From contig VYZB01000385.1 of the NCBI GenBank assembly GCA_013397455.1, forward strand, positions 362,614 through 426,613: 64,000 nucleotides of DNA, written 5' to 3'. The notes under the pieces are model-generated. The model was not told the origin of the DNA, made no database searches, and saw nothing but the letters and a program-made list of their open reading frames with translations. The stretch's first letter is position 1. Each line of letters begins with the position of its first letter. Position numbers and translations under genes: made by a program. Of this stretch, positions 36,701-49,805 are shown one piece after another. This DNA comes from Crotophaga sulcirostris (taxonomy: Eukaryota; Chordata; Aves; Cuculiformes; Crotophagidae).

Positions 36701-37714
36701 TGGTGACCTGCAGTGAACTCTGCACTCCCTACTTTCAGATGTTCAACATTCTTCCTTTGTTAAAAGCTGCTGATCAAAAAAGAACATTGTGTTCGCTGTG
36801 TTTCCCTCTATAGCCCCCCCAATCATTTATAGGAATTACACTAAAACACAGGGTATGGACGGCAGCAATTTCATTTAACCACATACCATATTTTTGTCTT
36901 GCTTTCTACAATACTTAATTCCTTAAGTAAACAAGGAAAGGAACACATCCTTGTACTCATACGCTTCGCCCACTGTGAGCAAACACAACGTTGAGTCCAG
37001 GAGGGGCAAAAGATTAATCTGCCACACCTAAATTGCCATTTTACCTTTTTTTCTTTGAAAAGAGCACTCTATGTAAGTCAGATGACATTCGTCCTTTTAA
37101 GAAGTGAAGAAATGTTACCTAAATGGAGCATATTTCCAGTTTCACTTTTTCTCTGTATCATATTCAGATCTTGTAGATGGGATTTGGTGCTGTTTCCCAT
37201 AATGCCTCCATGTTTTTTTCTGTAAAAGCTTAACAAGGACACAGCATCAGAGAGTCTTTAGTGGCTAATACCCGACCCCTTTCTCTCACATTACAGCTCC
37301 AAGTGACCATTTTCATGCCAAAAGGTCACCAACATCCCCATCCCCATGGAACCAATGTGCATCAACCTTCTAACCTTTGCCACCGAGAGATGATAGCTAT
37401 TTGGGCTCCAATCCCTTCATTACAGATGCTCCATATTTTATATTTAGTGTGGGAGGTCAAATTTAGGAAAGCAATTTCTCTTAAAGCTAAGAGTTCCAAT
37501 AATCCAAGATTTTCTATTGGCTTATGGGTGAGTGGACAGTAATGGGTTTATGGGCAGCTCTAGATTTTTTTCTCTTCGCTGGGGAGGGAATTCCATCTAT
37601 CTAAATTTTTAGGATTGGGTGGCTACCATTGTTTATTATTCAATGAGCTCTTATTAGATTGTATCTGAGCACACTGCAGCAGGCAGAGAACATCCTTATA
37701 AGCAGGCTTGCAGG

Positions 37715-37770
37715 CTGGATCAATATCTCAAGGCATTTACAATCTTCTTGAAACAGATTAAACAATGCTA
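37715..37770. mobile_element. relic resembling L2/L3 3' region
   Basis: The words 'atctcaaggcatttacaatc' and 'cagattaaacaatgc' occur in the order found in the 'tgccctcaaggagcttacaatct...agacagataaacaatgc' piece of old amniote LINE relics. The match is short. Confidence 0.35.
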
Positions 37771-38059
37771 TTTTTTAAATTCTGTTTTTAAAGCTTACAT
37801 GTGGTCATGCAGTTTTGTTAGTGACAAAAACATCCATCCATTATCATCATTAATCACAACGGTTAAACTACTACTAAAGCAGCTTGAATCTAAATACAGA
37901 GACCCCCTTTGGTGGAAATAACCTAACATATCACAGCAGACCGGAAAAGGACTGAGTAAATTCTGAAACCAACTATAAAATTCAAAAGATCTATCTCCAA
38001 AATGTTGATTAAAAGATACCTGCTCTACATTAAGGGGAAAAATTTCGAATCCAATAATC

Positions 38060-38125
38060 TCATTTTGTATCCATTTTTGTAAAATGGAACAATGATTATA
38101 GTCCCAATATCACAAATATTTTGCA
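38060..38125 (+). mobile_element. possible MIR relic
   Basis: The order 'ctcattttgtatccatttttg', 'taaaatggaacaatgattata' and 'gtcccaatatcac' parallels the MIR phrase for 'cctcatctgtaaaatggggataataatagtacctacctcac'. Only this central part is visible and identity is low. Confidence 0.4.
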
Positions 38126-41100
38126 CGTGCTTACATCCACACTAACTCCCAAGCCAGCAAAGCATCTCAGTACATTGGTTCACCTAGTCCTGCTTAGGAC
38201 AGCATCCAGTCTTGCGCTTTACTTGCCCATAACTGGCAGATCCAAACGCATCATTTGGAGTGCAAGCCCACGCCACAGTTGAATTAATTCTAGTTCTTGA
38301 AGGCCAATGCATGCTATGGTTAAAAGCCTCTCTCAGTCTTGCAAAACTACTTCAAGACACAAAAGCAGTTTTGAAGTTGCCTATGAGTAAGTAATTCAAA
38401 TTCAATTTGCTATTGTCCGTATGATCATGTTCTCTATTCACCGTAAATATTCACAGCAGTGCTAGGGAAACCTGAATCTGTTCAAGGTAGCACTGACCAA
38501 AGCACCCTGTTAAAAAAAACAAAGCTTACCACAAGCAGAGAGCTGAAACAGTGCTGGGTCACCGCATCTGAAAGAATTAGTAACACATTCTTCCTATGGC
38601 TTCTGGCTGCTGCACAGAGCATCCTTAGCTTAAATCTGTACCTTGTACGCAGTTTATAACAGTAGTTTTTAAGTTTCCATCTTTCTCCTTTAATAACAGA
38701 CCCGCAGATTAGAAAAGCAGATCCTTAGGCGGATGCTGCAAATAACAAATATTATTTGTGATGAACACTCTGGGCCCAAGACAAGATCACAACTGATTTC
38801 TGAAAGTAAATTTCCCAAAAGGGTACGGTGAGAACTAACAGCCAAATCTTAACACACATTTAAGTGTCAGAAGATGCAGCATTAATTCTTGCCAGGTTTT
38901 ACAATAGCACCCAGCCTCCCCTGCCAGGCACCTGGCCAGTGGGAAGTACCCACACACTTACCAGACCTCCCTACGTATCAGAGAGGGGGCAAAGGGGAAG
39001 CACATGCTGAAGACCTTCTCAAGACTATCTCGATCCATTAAATGAAAAGATGCAAAGACTCGTGCCACATGTTTGCCTTTACAGTGTCTGGAATAAAGCA
39101 TGGGTTCAAACTGAACATTTGGGGAGCACAGGGTGGGGATTAGTGGCATTAATGGCAATTCTGGAAGCAACACTGGCCTGACCTGATCCTTGATATCCCA
39201 CTCCTATCACGGCTTTTTAAAAGGTGAGCCTGGCCAGCCACATGCTGCACTTTTGTAGCAGCGCAAAAGGAGTCAGTCTCTTTGGTCTCTTTTAAATCGT
39301 ACTCCACCCCCCTGTTTCCCAGGTAAAACCATGCCTCCATGAAGTGGCCATTGTGTAAATGGAAGTCAAACTCACAGGGTGACTCTGAAGAAAATGAAGG
39401 GACCAGAAACGCCCTGCTGTTGTCAACACTTCCCTAATGTTGCTTTTCCTCTTTTATTAGGCTTAAATATTATAATTGTGATAGTATTTGTCTACAACAC
39501 TTCCATAATTTAAAGCAAACATAATAGCAAACCTCTATAGACTTTGCCTTCAATGTTCTGTTATCCTAAAATGGTGTTTCTCACCACAATGCAACCCCAC
39601 AGTCAATGACCATTGGTATGCCTGCATCAAACTTAGTTTAAGGTAGTTATCCAGGTTTTAGAGCTTCAAACCACATTTAATATTCCAGGAGCAGATCAAG
39701 ACCAGGGTACTTTACTCACCAGGAGGTTCTGTGGGGCCTGGATGCAGCCGCAGCTCAGCGGCGCGTGCCGGCCCAGGCGCAGGCAGCCACGTGCACGGGG
39801 TGCTCCTGGTGCCACAAAAAGGATCTGTTCATTTTCTTAAAATACTTTCTGTTATCTCCTCTGCTGACCATGGGGAATGTTTTACACATTTTTTAAATTA
39901 ATTGCTGAACTAAAATGTATTTCTGTACTATTTGTGCTCGGTGCTTCTTGGAACAGAGACTCTCACTGCATCCGATCCGGCGTGGGACCTCACACACTGG
40001 TGCCCTGCCCTGCTGGAGTCTCCCAGCTGCTGTCACAACTCACCTCTTCTGATGCATTATGGCAATTCCTTGGGTTTTTGTGGTCTGTTATTCTCACATT
40101 TGACGAACAATCTCTGCGAAAGCTGTACTGTGGAACTAAACCCATCTGCCGCACGCTCGCAGACACACTCCTCCTTTAGTGTCTACGCTATAATCTATCA
40201 TAGCTCAAAGCAGTTAATATTAAAATGAAGCCCCTATGAAAGTACGCTGGGTGTGGACAGAACCAATTTGTTTATACAATTGTGTTTTGCCACAGGGTAA
40301 ATTAAGTTACAGGGTATTCATCCAAATTGAATTACCACAGTGCGAGCTAACAATTTTCCAAAGACACTGTGACATGTACACAAAGCAGCCCATGTCAGCC
40401 ACGAGGAATCGCTGCTTTCTTGCAGACTGCAACTGAATTACTTGCCAAAACCATTAGACAAAAGCAATCCTCAGAATGCTGGAAGTTGCCAAACAGTAGA
40501 ACACAGTGTCAAGTCTAAAACTGTGTTTATTTCTTAACTTAGAGGAGTCAGGAGAAAGGAGAGTCCTTCCCCGCGTGGGACATCCATGGATGTAGGCAAT
40601 AGGTACAGACAAGCTGTGGAAGGCCAGTGTCCTGGTAGGACTTCTGAGATACTCCTGGAAAATCAGATTTTCAGGTTTTTTTCTCTTCAAAACTTCTCCT
40701 TGAATGAGATGGAGCAAGAATCTTCCTCTATTACCACAATTGCTTTACCAGAAATGGAGATGAAAGTAAGAAAATGATTATGTTTTAGTACAGGAAAATT
40801 TAGGAGGGCAAATTTAGATTTTAGACCTCATTTTCACTCGACTTATGCTGTGAAACAGAGAGCATGATACTGAAAAATAAGTAAGAGTGTGTGAGTGGAG
40901 AGACCACTTTCTAATTTATCTTTATTTTTTCCTATAAGAAAGTTTGTTTTGCTAATTGTCCTCACTGGGGAGAAAACTGAAGCATTAAAAAAATTTTATT
41001 TTTTTAAAAAATTTATTTCAGTTGACTAAAAAGGGAGTTTGAAGTGTGGAATAATTTTAAGAGCACTGAAATGTTACTGTGGGAAAAAATGTAAATTTTG

Positions 41101-41389
41101 AGGGCCTAATTTCTCTCATCTTTAACCTATTTTTTAAAAAAATAAATCTGTATCACCCCACTTTTCTTAAGGAAACAGAAAAGGAAAAGACTTTGCAGAA
41201 GGACGCACTTCCCTATGCTTTCAATGAAATAGAAAATTCACAAATGTTTGTCGAAAATCTTTCTCTTTTTAAAAAACACAAGATGACATTTTATAATTCA
41301 ATTTCTGTGTAATATTCTCCATAGTGATATTTCTACCTGCAGAAAGTATCTTGGTCAAAACCACTGTAAAGCCAGCCCTCAACAGACAG

Positions 41390-42560
41390 TCTGACCTTCT
41401 CAGGCTTGGAGAAGAGCAGAGCGGTTGAACCAAGCCACCCCTGGGCTGCGCTTTAGCCCTGAGCTCAGCCCACCGGGACAGACCCGAGCTGCCCCCTGCA
41501 GCCCCCCGGGATGTGCTGGATCTCCCCCCCTGGCACCAAGCACTGGGCATCCCTGGATGCACAGCATGGGGTCTCCCTGTTCGGAGCAAGCCCAGTGGGG
41601 ACCCAAGTGGAGCTCCTTGGGAAAGCCTGTGGGTCAGAGCCCCACGGGCCGCTCCTCAGCAGGGAAGGGAGCAGGGCAGGCGGGAGCCAGGCTCCCCACC
41701 AGCACCCCAAGCAGTGCCCAGGCAGCACCCCTGGCTCCCCACCAGCACCCCAAGCAGTGCCCAGGCAGCACCCCTGGCTCCCGGGCAGCACCCCAAGCAG
41801 TGCCCAGGCAGCACCCCTGGCTCCTGGGCAGCACCCCTGGCTCCTGGCAGCCCCTCCCTGGCGGTGCAGCTTTAGCCTAACAGCCACCACACGGCCACAC
41901 GCTGCCCTCCTGAATCATCGCAAAGTACAGACATTTTCATAAGACTCTTCATTACAACAAATCCCCCATCAGAAAAACCTATTTAGAAAGCTGCTTTACT
42001 AGGGCTTGGCAGGATAGATTTTGTTTTCAAAGGATAAGCATGCGTCATTTCATTGGCAGATAAGATAGAGCTGGAACTGAAAAAGAAAATCAAACATGTA
42101 TCTACCTCAATCCAAAATTTACATTGGCAAGGCTACACGGCAGGGAGAGGGCGAGCACGGGCTGTGGGCAGGTGCCTTTCTGCACCAACAAGTTCTCAGC
42201 CCCGAGCTCACAGCTGCTCCTCTCCGGGGCCGGCAGCGAGGGGGTCCCTGCAGAGCTCACCCCCAGCCCCAGGCACTGCCTGCCCTGGAGGGCACTGGGC
42301 CGGGCTCAGCACCACCGCCCGAGGCCGGGGCTCCCGGTTTGCCCTGCAGATGCCGAGGAAGAGGAGCAGCAGCAGAGCTGCAGAGCTGCCTCTCCCCTAG
42401 CGCAGCGCCCGGCTGGCCGGGGTGCTGTGCAAACACCCCCTGGGGCACTGAACCTGGCGACGCTGCGTGGGACGGGCGCCCGTGACCCTGAATCCCAAAT
42501 TCCTTCCCGGTACGGTGCTGGCTCCACTGCCAGCCCAGGGGAAGTGCTGAGAGCTGTTAC
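41390..42560. other. GC-rich island with minisatellite and CpG-rich block
   Basis: Two GC-rich blocks, 41390-41900 and 42120-42560, stand out from AT-rich surroundings. The first contains a 43-bp minisatellite. In the second (about 42135-42495) I count roughly 23 CG pairs in some 360 bases at close to two-thirds GC, an observed/expected ratio near 0.55, just below the usual CpG-island cut-off. The stop-poor sequence yields open frames up to 254 codons (42124-42888, plus) and 151 codons (41425-41880), yet the 254-codon frame starts with TTG and has no ATG until it leaves the GC-rich part. An acceptor-like tgccctgcag at 42340-42349 precedes atgccgagg, but that frame closes after 16 codons. It could be an unannotated promoter or untranslated exon, or simply a GC-rich pocket. 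Confidence 0.5.
41690..41838. repeat. 43-bp minisatellite, about 3.5 copies
   Basis: Three 43-base units start at 41690, 41733 and 41776, each beginning ggctcc and containing cagcaccccaagcagtgccc. A fourth, shortened unit of 20 bases lies at 41819-41838 and lacks the middle 23 bases. The first two are almost identical and the third differs where accag becomes gggcag. Because 43 is not a multiple of three, the repeat passes through all three frames in turn, which argues against a coding role. The minus strand has regularly spaced runs of three to four G and might fold into a G-quadruplex with long loops. Confidence 0.95.
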
Positions 42561-45500
42561 CTGCTTTGCCAAGGGCTCCCCCAGGGAATTCAGCAGTTTG
42601 GTTGTTTTAAAAATATTTGAGTGGAGTGAGCAGGACTGCTTCTTTGCTTTGTTCTTTGCTCCGATGGAAATGAGCTTACGCTATGCAGTATGTACTAGTG
42701 GATGCCATCCTGGTGCCTCCAGAGATGTTGAATCTGCACATTTACATAAATCTAAAAATAAACAAACACACTCACAAGCCTTCTCAATCAAAATATGCCA
42801 CAGACAACTAAAAGATCTTGAATCAAATATTAATGTTGGAGATTTCTCCAGCCATTTTGTAATGCTTCCAGCTATCTTTATTACATAATGTGCAATGCAC
42901 TACCTTATTTCAGTCGTGAGCTACCAGGAGAACCATCTCTTTGATGGCCTCAAGTTGGTTTAATAAAAGCGGTCCTGCTTTCAGTGCCCAGGAACAAGTG
43001 CCCAAGATGGGGACGTGGGAGTCAGCACCTGCAAGCAGTGGCAGTCGTGATCAGACCAGTGTTTACTGAGCCTTGGGAAGGCACTGTCAGTCACTAAAGG
43101 TCTGTTACTCCAGCACAGGTAAGTTCCCTGTCACATCCCTTATCCTAAGAGAGATGAGAAGACTGTGAACACTTTCCCACATATTCGTCCTCAATTTACA
43201 TCAGTACATATCACACCTGTCAGGTTTTTTGCCTCAGAATTTCTTCGTTCTTTTTACCTTCTGCAGTTTCCCCACTACTAAATGCATCCAGCAGTTACTT
43301 ATTTGCTCTGTGTGTCCTTTTCCCCACATTGCCATAAAGCTCCTGTCTCACGGAAGGTCTCAGATTCACGTTTTCTAAATAAAAGAGGATGTGATATCAT
43401 ACTTAGCGGCAGCAATCACAAGAGAAAACGAACCTGTTTAAAAAGAATCCCATGCAATTCCCTTGCAAATATGAGATTTGCAACTTCGCTGTGGGAACAA
43501 AACCAAGTCACCAGGCTTTCTAAATTTAATGAGGTTCAAATGTCCAAGGGCACGCGCTTTCAGGGGAAGAAGCAATGTCAGAGCATGCAGAGAGAAGGAT
43601 AGTGTTTCTCAAGCAAATGAAAGAGGTTTACCCCTTGAAGTGAGTCAGGGGAAGTTTCTGGTACAGAGTGAAAGGCAGGCAGCTGTGAATGTTCAGGGGG
43701 GATTAGATTCTTCTACAGATCATGACTTTTAAGTTCAATCAGTGCAATATTATTTATGACAGTTATAGGCCTATATGGCAGTATCTCAAGAAGAATAGTG
43801 ATTCATCAATTCCAACACTGCTTCTTCCAGAGATGGAGCTGCAATGCAGCACATCACAAGCCACAATATTAGGTAGGAAGCAAGAACACTTAAAAAATGG
43901 GGAATGAGGCAAAGTCGATTTGATCAGCTTAAAGATTCCCATTGCCTCCAGTGAGCTTTGGTGAAAGGCAGCTATTGAAAACAGTTTTATTTGACAGAAA
44001 TTCCTTTTGTTGAAGATGGCATTCTCTGGTGGATTACTAAGACTGAAGCAACAAATACTTACACCCTGAAGTATCTGAGTGCTTTCTCTGCAGCCCTCCC
44101 CACCCAGCTCAGCCCCCGGGGCCAGCAGAGGCACAATTCCTTACCACCCCGAGGCCATCAGGCAGGCTGTACACAAAGCTTCCTCAAAACCAACCAACCT
44201 CAATCCATATTAAATATTTGCAGCTATGGCAGCTGCTTCAATGGTATAATAGTGTACATATACCAGCTCAGACTACTGCCTCTCTCATGCAACAGCTGGG
44301 CAATATTTCTCCCTTCAGCAAACATCTGAACTCTCTCTTCTGTGCTTGCCTGTGCCTTTCCCATGTGGCCCATCTTTCCTGTGGCAAGACAGAAGAGGGG
44401 CTCTTTGCATGCTCCTTCTGAATGTGAGTGGGATTTGTCATAAGGCTGAGCCTGAAGAGTCACTCAGTGCATTACCCACACATCAATGAGGATTTCTGAA
44501 ATGCAAGATACTGTGGGAAGTCACATGGTATCCTCTGAGAAAGATACACTGCTGCTTCAAATATAGCATATTACTTATTCCTTAAGGTAAGGCCATATCT
44601 GCAATTTTATAGTAAGTCTGCAGTCACTATTGTCCTCATGCTCTACCATTTCCTCTACAAATACTCAGACTTGTTTTCTCTGTTTGATATATAATAACCA
44701 ACACTATAAAGCAAACACAAGTAGTGCATCTTGTTTCAGTACTACATCTATCTTCTGATAGAGAGCAGCAGATGATGAGGGCTCTGCAAGCAATCTGTCA
44801 GTGAAGAAGATGCAGTGATGCGTTTACAGGAGATATTCATATTAATTCCAGAACAGAGGTGCTGCAACAATACCTGGGGCAATTCCCCCTAGCGGGAACC
44901 TCAGCCCAGCAGCTCCCCCTCTTCCTAGTGATAAGCGATGTGCAGGTCACCAGCCTGGAGAAGACAGCACTTCTGCACTTGCAGAGTCCTTTCTACGCAC
45001 ATCAGTGGCTCCATACTAAATACCCAAGCATGAACCGATAATACGATATATCTTCCCCAAACTGGCCATTTGTTCACACATAAAGAAAAATCCCGTGTAA
45101 TAGTGACACCTGGTGACACCTATTGCTTTGCTTACACACACACATGCGCCTCTCCTTTTCCAAATATAACAGGTTTCACTGAGAACTCACAACCTATGCT
45201 AAATGATATGGGGTAGAACTATAAAATGGAACTTTCACCTATGAAGAATTTGGATTGATGTCTCATTCTTTGTTATTGTCTTTCTTTTTTGACACTGTTA
45301 ACCTTCACCAAAAGATTTACCCACTGTGCTACCACTTTCAAGGAGATATACCAGACACCACATTGTCCACCTGGAAAAGACATTTGTAGCTAGACACTAA
45401 TACAAAATGAAAAATGAATTATGCTGCCACCAGTTAAGTCTTTTTTTCTGTAGTCCACATTCCCCAAGCTAAGGACTCCATGTTCTTTGGAAGAGATTCT

Positions 45501-46575
45501 GCAAACTTAATGATTAGAAGATAGGAAGTTATTCTGGTTTAAAAAACCCAAGCACTTAAGCCTTCAAGATTTCTAGTAGAGTTTCTCTGCCAACATATTC
45601 TCAAAGTATTAAATAAGATGAAAAAGAGATAGATGTGTCAGGAGGATACTAATAATAACCAATACTGTTAGACATTGATCCCCACTTTCTCAAAGTGTTT
45701 GCTGGGAAGCGCAGGGATTATCATCATGTACTCTGCTGTTCTGGTTCTGTGAGTTATCATTTGTGTCCATCATTAAAATAGTCCACCACTGTGGTGGAAA
45801 TCACTACTTCTGTTCTTTGGTAACTACACTATGAGGCATCCAGGCCATGGACTGTGTAATGTCCTATTGGAAAATCCTGTAAAAATTAGGCGGTGACAAA
45901 CGAACACGTCTTTCTGACTCAAAGGGGAGTACAGTGGAAGGGGAATTAATTTATACTTTTTATTTGAATATGTTCACAAAGAAGTATGGGGCAGTGAGCA
46001 AAATGTCACTGCAGATACAATAATTTAAACCACATTTCCAAGCTTTGACCACTTAACTGTTTCCCAAGGGATGTTTTTACTGGTATTTTGTTGAACTCTC
46101 AGTCATTATGCTTCCTGTTCTAAACTGGTTAAAGAGAAAATTATAATACGGTTATGGGAAAGAAGAAAATAAAGCAATGCAGTGCATCTCAGTAGAAAGG
46201 AAAAGGAGAAAAAGGCAGGTGCGTAACCTCTCTTTCCTTAACTACACCAGCATTTTTTTTTTTGGTAATTCCTTTATTTCCTTGTTCTTGTACCAAGCTC
46301 AGATCCTACCAGTCACTTCAGGAACAGTAAGAGTAACAAACATGCCATGTTTTCCAGGCTACAGTCTCTAAGCAAACCGCCTGTGCCCTCTGCTCCGCGC
46401 GCGTTTCTGCACAGCCGTGCTCAGCTGCCTGCGTGCAGGGCAACTGCCCAGGTAACAGAACCCGTGCTCCCAGAGCACGGGGGACTTAATAAAGATGCAC
46501 CTAGAGACAGGTTTCTTGTTGAAGAATAATGGAGAGGTCACTCTGAATGCCTATTGCCAAGAAGGGCTGAGCCAG
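42561..46575. other. unique DNA, no gene seen
   Basis: No exon is recognised. A consensus donor-like CACAG/GTAAGT lies at 43118/43119 with no convincing acceptor before it. A 10-bp tandem word (gtgacacctg, gtgacaccta) lies at 45103-45122, a (CA)n run of about 10 bases near 45134-45143, and an 11-base T run at 46253-46263. Open frames up to 123 codons have no recognised domain. A small CpG pocket (ccgcgcgcg) is at about 46395-46403. Confidence 0.6.
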
Positions 46576-46578
46576 GGT

Positions 46579-46606
46579 CATTAATGATAATTAATCGTTA
46601 ATTAAG
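46579..46606. promoter_or_regulatory. dense TAAT/ATTA homeodomain-site cluster
   Basis: Within 28 bases there are overlapping ATTAATGATAATTAATC and GTTAATTAAG words, giving at least four TAAT or ATTA cores, including two TAATTA-type palindromes. TAATTA is the preferred core of many homeodomain factors, and GTTAATTAAG also resembles an HNF1 half-site pair. The cluster is embedded in a modest-GC context (gccagggtc to the left, gccaggcatg to the right), so the AT content alone does not explain it. Confidence 0.3.
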
Positions 46607-48918
46607 CCAGGCATGATGCACTGGAAATAGTGTGTTAACTACTTCATTCTCTGCGAAATCTCCTCCTCTAAGTTAAACTGGCTCACGCAGCAGTTGTGAT
46701 TCCTGTGAAAAAGACATGTCACTTACATATGATCCCAGGACACTCAGTGAAGTTGAGGAAGCAGCAATCTTTTTGTTGATTGAATTTTCACTTAATTTAA
46801 TTTCATTGGAAATCACAGATGGTGTCACCCAGCAGCTAGAGGCTAAAAAGGGGCACTTCACAAACTGAAAAAAAAACTTACTAAGATATAATAAGGATCA
46901 AAAGCAAATGGAGGTGAAAACTTTACTGCAAATAACACATTTACACTTACAGTGATATTAAAATTGAATTAATTTTTAACTTTATCGTGCTCTTGGTAAA
47001 GCAAATAACTGTAATATGGTGCAAAAGAATGGTTTCTTATGAATAAGACTGGAAATGAATATAAGGAGCGCAATAATGCTAAAATATACATAGATGAGAA
47101 TGGCTCAAATGTAGAAAGACTACTTAAATGATAGCTTTTACAAGTGAGAAAAGACTAAAAGAATAAAATATTTTTTCCCAGTGTGGGCCACTAAACTTCC
47201 TTCCCAAACCGCGCACAGATGGTGTGGTCAATGCAATAGATTTTTTTCAAGAGAGACAACTACAGTGTGTGAACTTGCACTTCCATTTCTCACCAGCCCC
47301 TCACCACCTCTCAGCAAAGGGAAGGCAAGGACTGTGCCAACCTGCACGGTGGGCAAGGTGTTCCCAAACCAAAAGAGCCAGCTCGGAAAGCACTGACCAC
47401 TGCCCCAGGCAGAGCCACGGTGCAGGACATAACAGTTACTCAAGGGCACTACATCCTAACAGCTGTTAATATTAGCTGGGATACACCAGTAAAGGAAACT
47501 TCGAAAGGACAAAAAAAAAAAAACCCAACTTGCTTCTTCCTCTGTGAACTGGGAAATGAACAATTGCCATTACTGGAAATGAAGAAAATATTTCTGTGAT
47601 TGAATGGAACGTTGTTGTTCCTCCTCTGATTTTTTACATCATCATTTTTGGAGAAAGGAATAATACGTTTTAAGATAAACCCTGCACACAGATGTGTTAT
47701 TTATTCACTCAGTTAACAGCCATTTCCTGTAATCAGTATAAACTGATCAATCTGCCATAATGAGAATGGAGCCAGCAGCTTCCTGGCCAGGGATGAGTCT
47801 GTGTCTCTTCTCATCTGCAGACAGAACATATTCGAAGAGAGCACTGCCACATTCCAACATGTTAAGCAGTGAAAACATGGTAGCTTTCCCCTCTGCAGGT
47901 AGATGGCTAAAAATAAGATGTATGAAGACAACAGTTCTTGGGTCACTTGCATCATTACTGATATTAAAAAAAAGACTGTTTTCTAACATACGCTTGAATT
48001 ATTTATTAATTAATTCTGACACTAAAAAAAACCCTATTTTTCAGTTTCCACTGTAAATACCTGCTACCGCTAACAGATGATGTTCAAAAGCAGATCCTCA
48101 GATGTATTAAGAGCAATGATTTTTTGACCCTTCATAGAAAAATGCTTTTATTAGTACTGTAAATACCTCTGCTTAACACGTGGATGGGGGTAAACTACTG
48201 AGAAAATGAGATTTAGTGGGAAAAAAAAGGGGATCAAATAGTGCTTTGTTCCTATGGAAGAGTAAACCAGTAAATAAAGCAACAAAAAATCCTGCTCCTT
48301 GATTCCAGGAGGCCCCATGGGCTGCCCTCCTGTAGAGGTCCATTAGTTGGTGGGCACAGAAAAGATGCTCTTTTTATGACTGTTATGTGATTCAAAGTAA
48401 ACCAAGAAGCAGCTGAAGTATGCGCTGAAAAGACAACACTAACATAAAAATATTTTGAAATTTGCCATTTTTTCATTTCTAATGTGGATTTTGGTCTACA
48501 GGAAACACAGCAAATGAAGACCAATAAACATCCAGATTTTTTTTTTGTACTGCATCAGCATCTCTGTTTTTGTTTATGAAATAAGCCTCGATTTCTCTCT
48601 GCCTTCTTTTGTGGGGTCACTATAAGGGCCGTGAAAAACACGGCATATTCAGAGAGCTCCTGCGGTTAAATTATTTATTTCTTATTTAAAAATGTTATTA
48701 CATATCTATAGGAAGTCTTAGCCCTGGCCCAACAAATTTATAATGTTTTACATTACTGTTGCTTAGCTGTTAAGATTTTACTCTTTGCAAAGTTGTTTCC
48801 TGTCTGTTACCAGGAGACATCATGCTGCAAAAAGAAAAGCATCGCCATCCAAACAGTGACTCAGCTCCCACCTTCACCCAAACAAGATGTGCATTTTAAT
48901 TGATTCCTTTTCAATATT

Positions 48919-49000
48919 AAGGGTCTGATCCCATAAAAATGTCTGCAGGCATTTATACCAAGTATTGTGACTAGTTCTGCTGCAGTCAGTGGCTAAGTTA
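48919..49000. mobile_element. ancient amniote repeat relic
   Basis: The words 'gggtctgatcccata', 'gtctgcaggcattta', 'gtgactagttctg' and 'gcagtcagtgg' appear in the order of an old turtle/archosaur repeat with the phrases 'gggcctgatcctgca', 'gtgagtagtcc' and 'cattgaagtcaatgg'. Identity is moderate and the family name uncertain. Confidence 0.4.
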
Positions 49001-49775
49001 CGCAATGTAGATTCGTATGTATTTGCTAGAGTAAACTATTAGGAAAGCAAACGGTAGTAGTAAGTGAATAAAATCGAATACCACCAGCTTCTCATTCACT
49101 CAGACTTTAAAATAAACCAGAAAACTAAATGCCAATAATACCAGGCTAATGCAGTGTTTATACAATCACATGATCCATCAGCAAATGCAAGAACTGCAAA
49201 GCTGTGAGAATCCTGTGTGTGCAGTGCTCCTGTGTTTTTGACTAAGGAGCAGCACAATAAATAACTGCAGCTTAGCTTCTGCCCTGTGTCCTGTAAAAAA
49301 GAGTGAATATGCAATCTAGCTGCATTAAGTTTTGCATTAAAACCTCTACTTTGGTGTTAGCATTTTCTTTCTATGGTATTAGTACAGTTATAACCTGTAA
49401 CAACACAGTTAAGTATGAGTTTTATACATGCTTAATTTAATAATTAAAACTTTTCATTCATGCTAATTGCAAGTTTCATCTGGTCCAATGAATACATAGT
49501 GATTTATTTACCCCTTAAAGCTAAAGCAGCACATCTCAGTGCTGCAAGGTAGAAAAGGCATTGTTCATCACAATGTACATTAAAATTGTGACAGAAATTA
49601 TTTTACGGATTTTTTTCAGTAAAACAGAAAGCATTCAGTGTCATAAAACACTGTGTGGATGTAGTGCTTACAGCAGAGTTGCTGAATGCTGAATCTGTGA
49701 TGGACCAGGCTGGTTCTGGGTCTCCATACACATGCAATTGATTCTTCAGATCAGATACAAATCCACATTGTGTGT

Positions 49776-49805
49776 GCATTCTGATTTACAGCTGCACCCA
49801 CCCAA
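49776..49805. mobile_element. short ancient repeat relic
   Basis: Only the word 'gcattctgatttacagctgc' with short flanks resembles the 'cctgatttacac' phrase of the old amniote repeat. It may be chance. Confidence 0.2.

Larger units (their letters stand above)
36701..41389. other. unique DNA, no gene seen
   Basis: No exon is recognised. The stretch holds a MIR-like relic at 38060-38125, an L2/L3-like relic at 37715-37770, and a small CpG-rich pocket at about 39745-39815 with roughly eight CG pairs in under 90 bases, set in AT-rich DNA. Open frames stay at or below about 100 codons. Confidence 0.6.

Noticed and set aside
41425..41942. Repeat protein encoded by the 43-bp minisatellite (frames with HPKQCPGSTPGS-like repeats)
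   Set aside because: The unit length of 43 is not a multiple of three, so the repeat cycles through all frames, and long frames appear on both strands at once. This is a property of the stop-free unit and not evidence of coding.
42124..42888. 254-codon plus-strand open frame as a protein-coding gene
   Set aside because: It begins with TTG, has no ATG until late in the frame, spans a GC-rich then AT-rich boundary without change of frame logic, and shows no known domain. GC-rich sequence lacks stops by chance.
45620..45740. Possible further MIR or L2 relic around 'ctcaaagtgtttgctgg'
   Set aside because: Only a short word is suggestive and the order of flanking words does not follow the element.
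48628..48644. 6-bp hairpin with an A5 loop as a terminator or small RNA
   Set aside because: The stem is short, there is no following T run, and intrinsic terminators of bacterial type do not apply in this genome.
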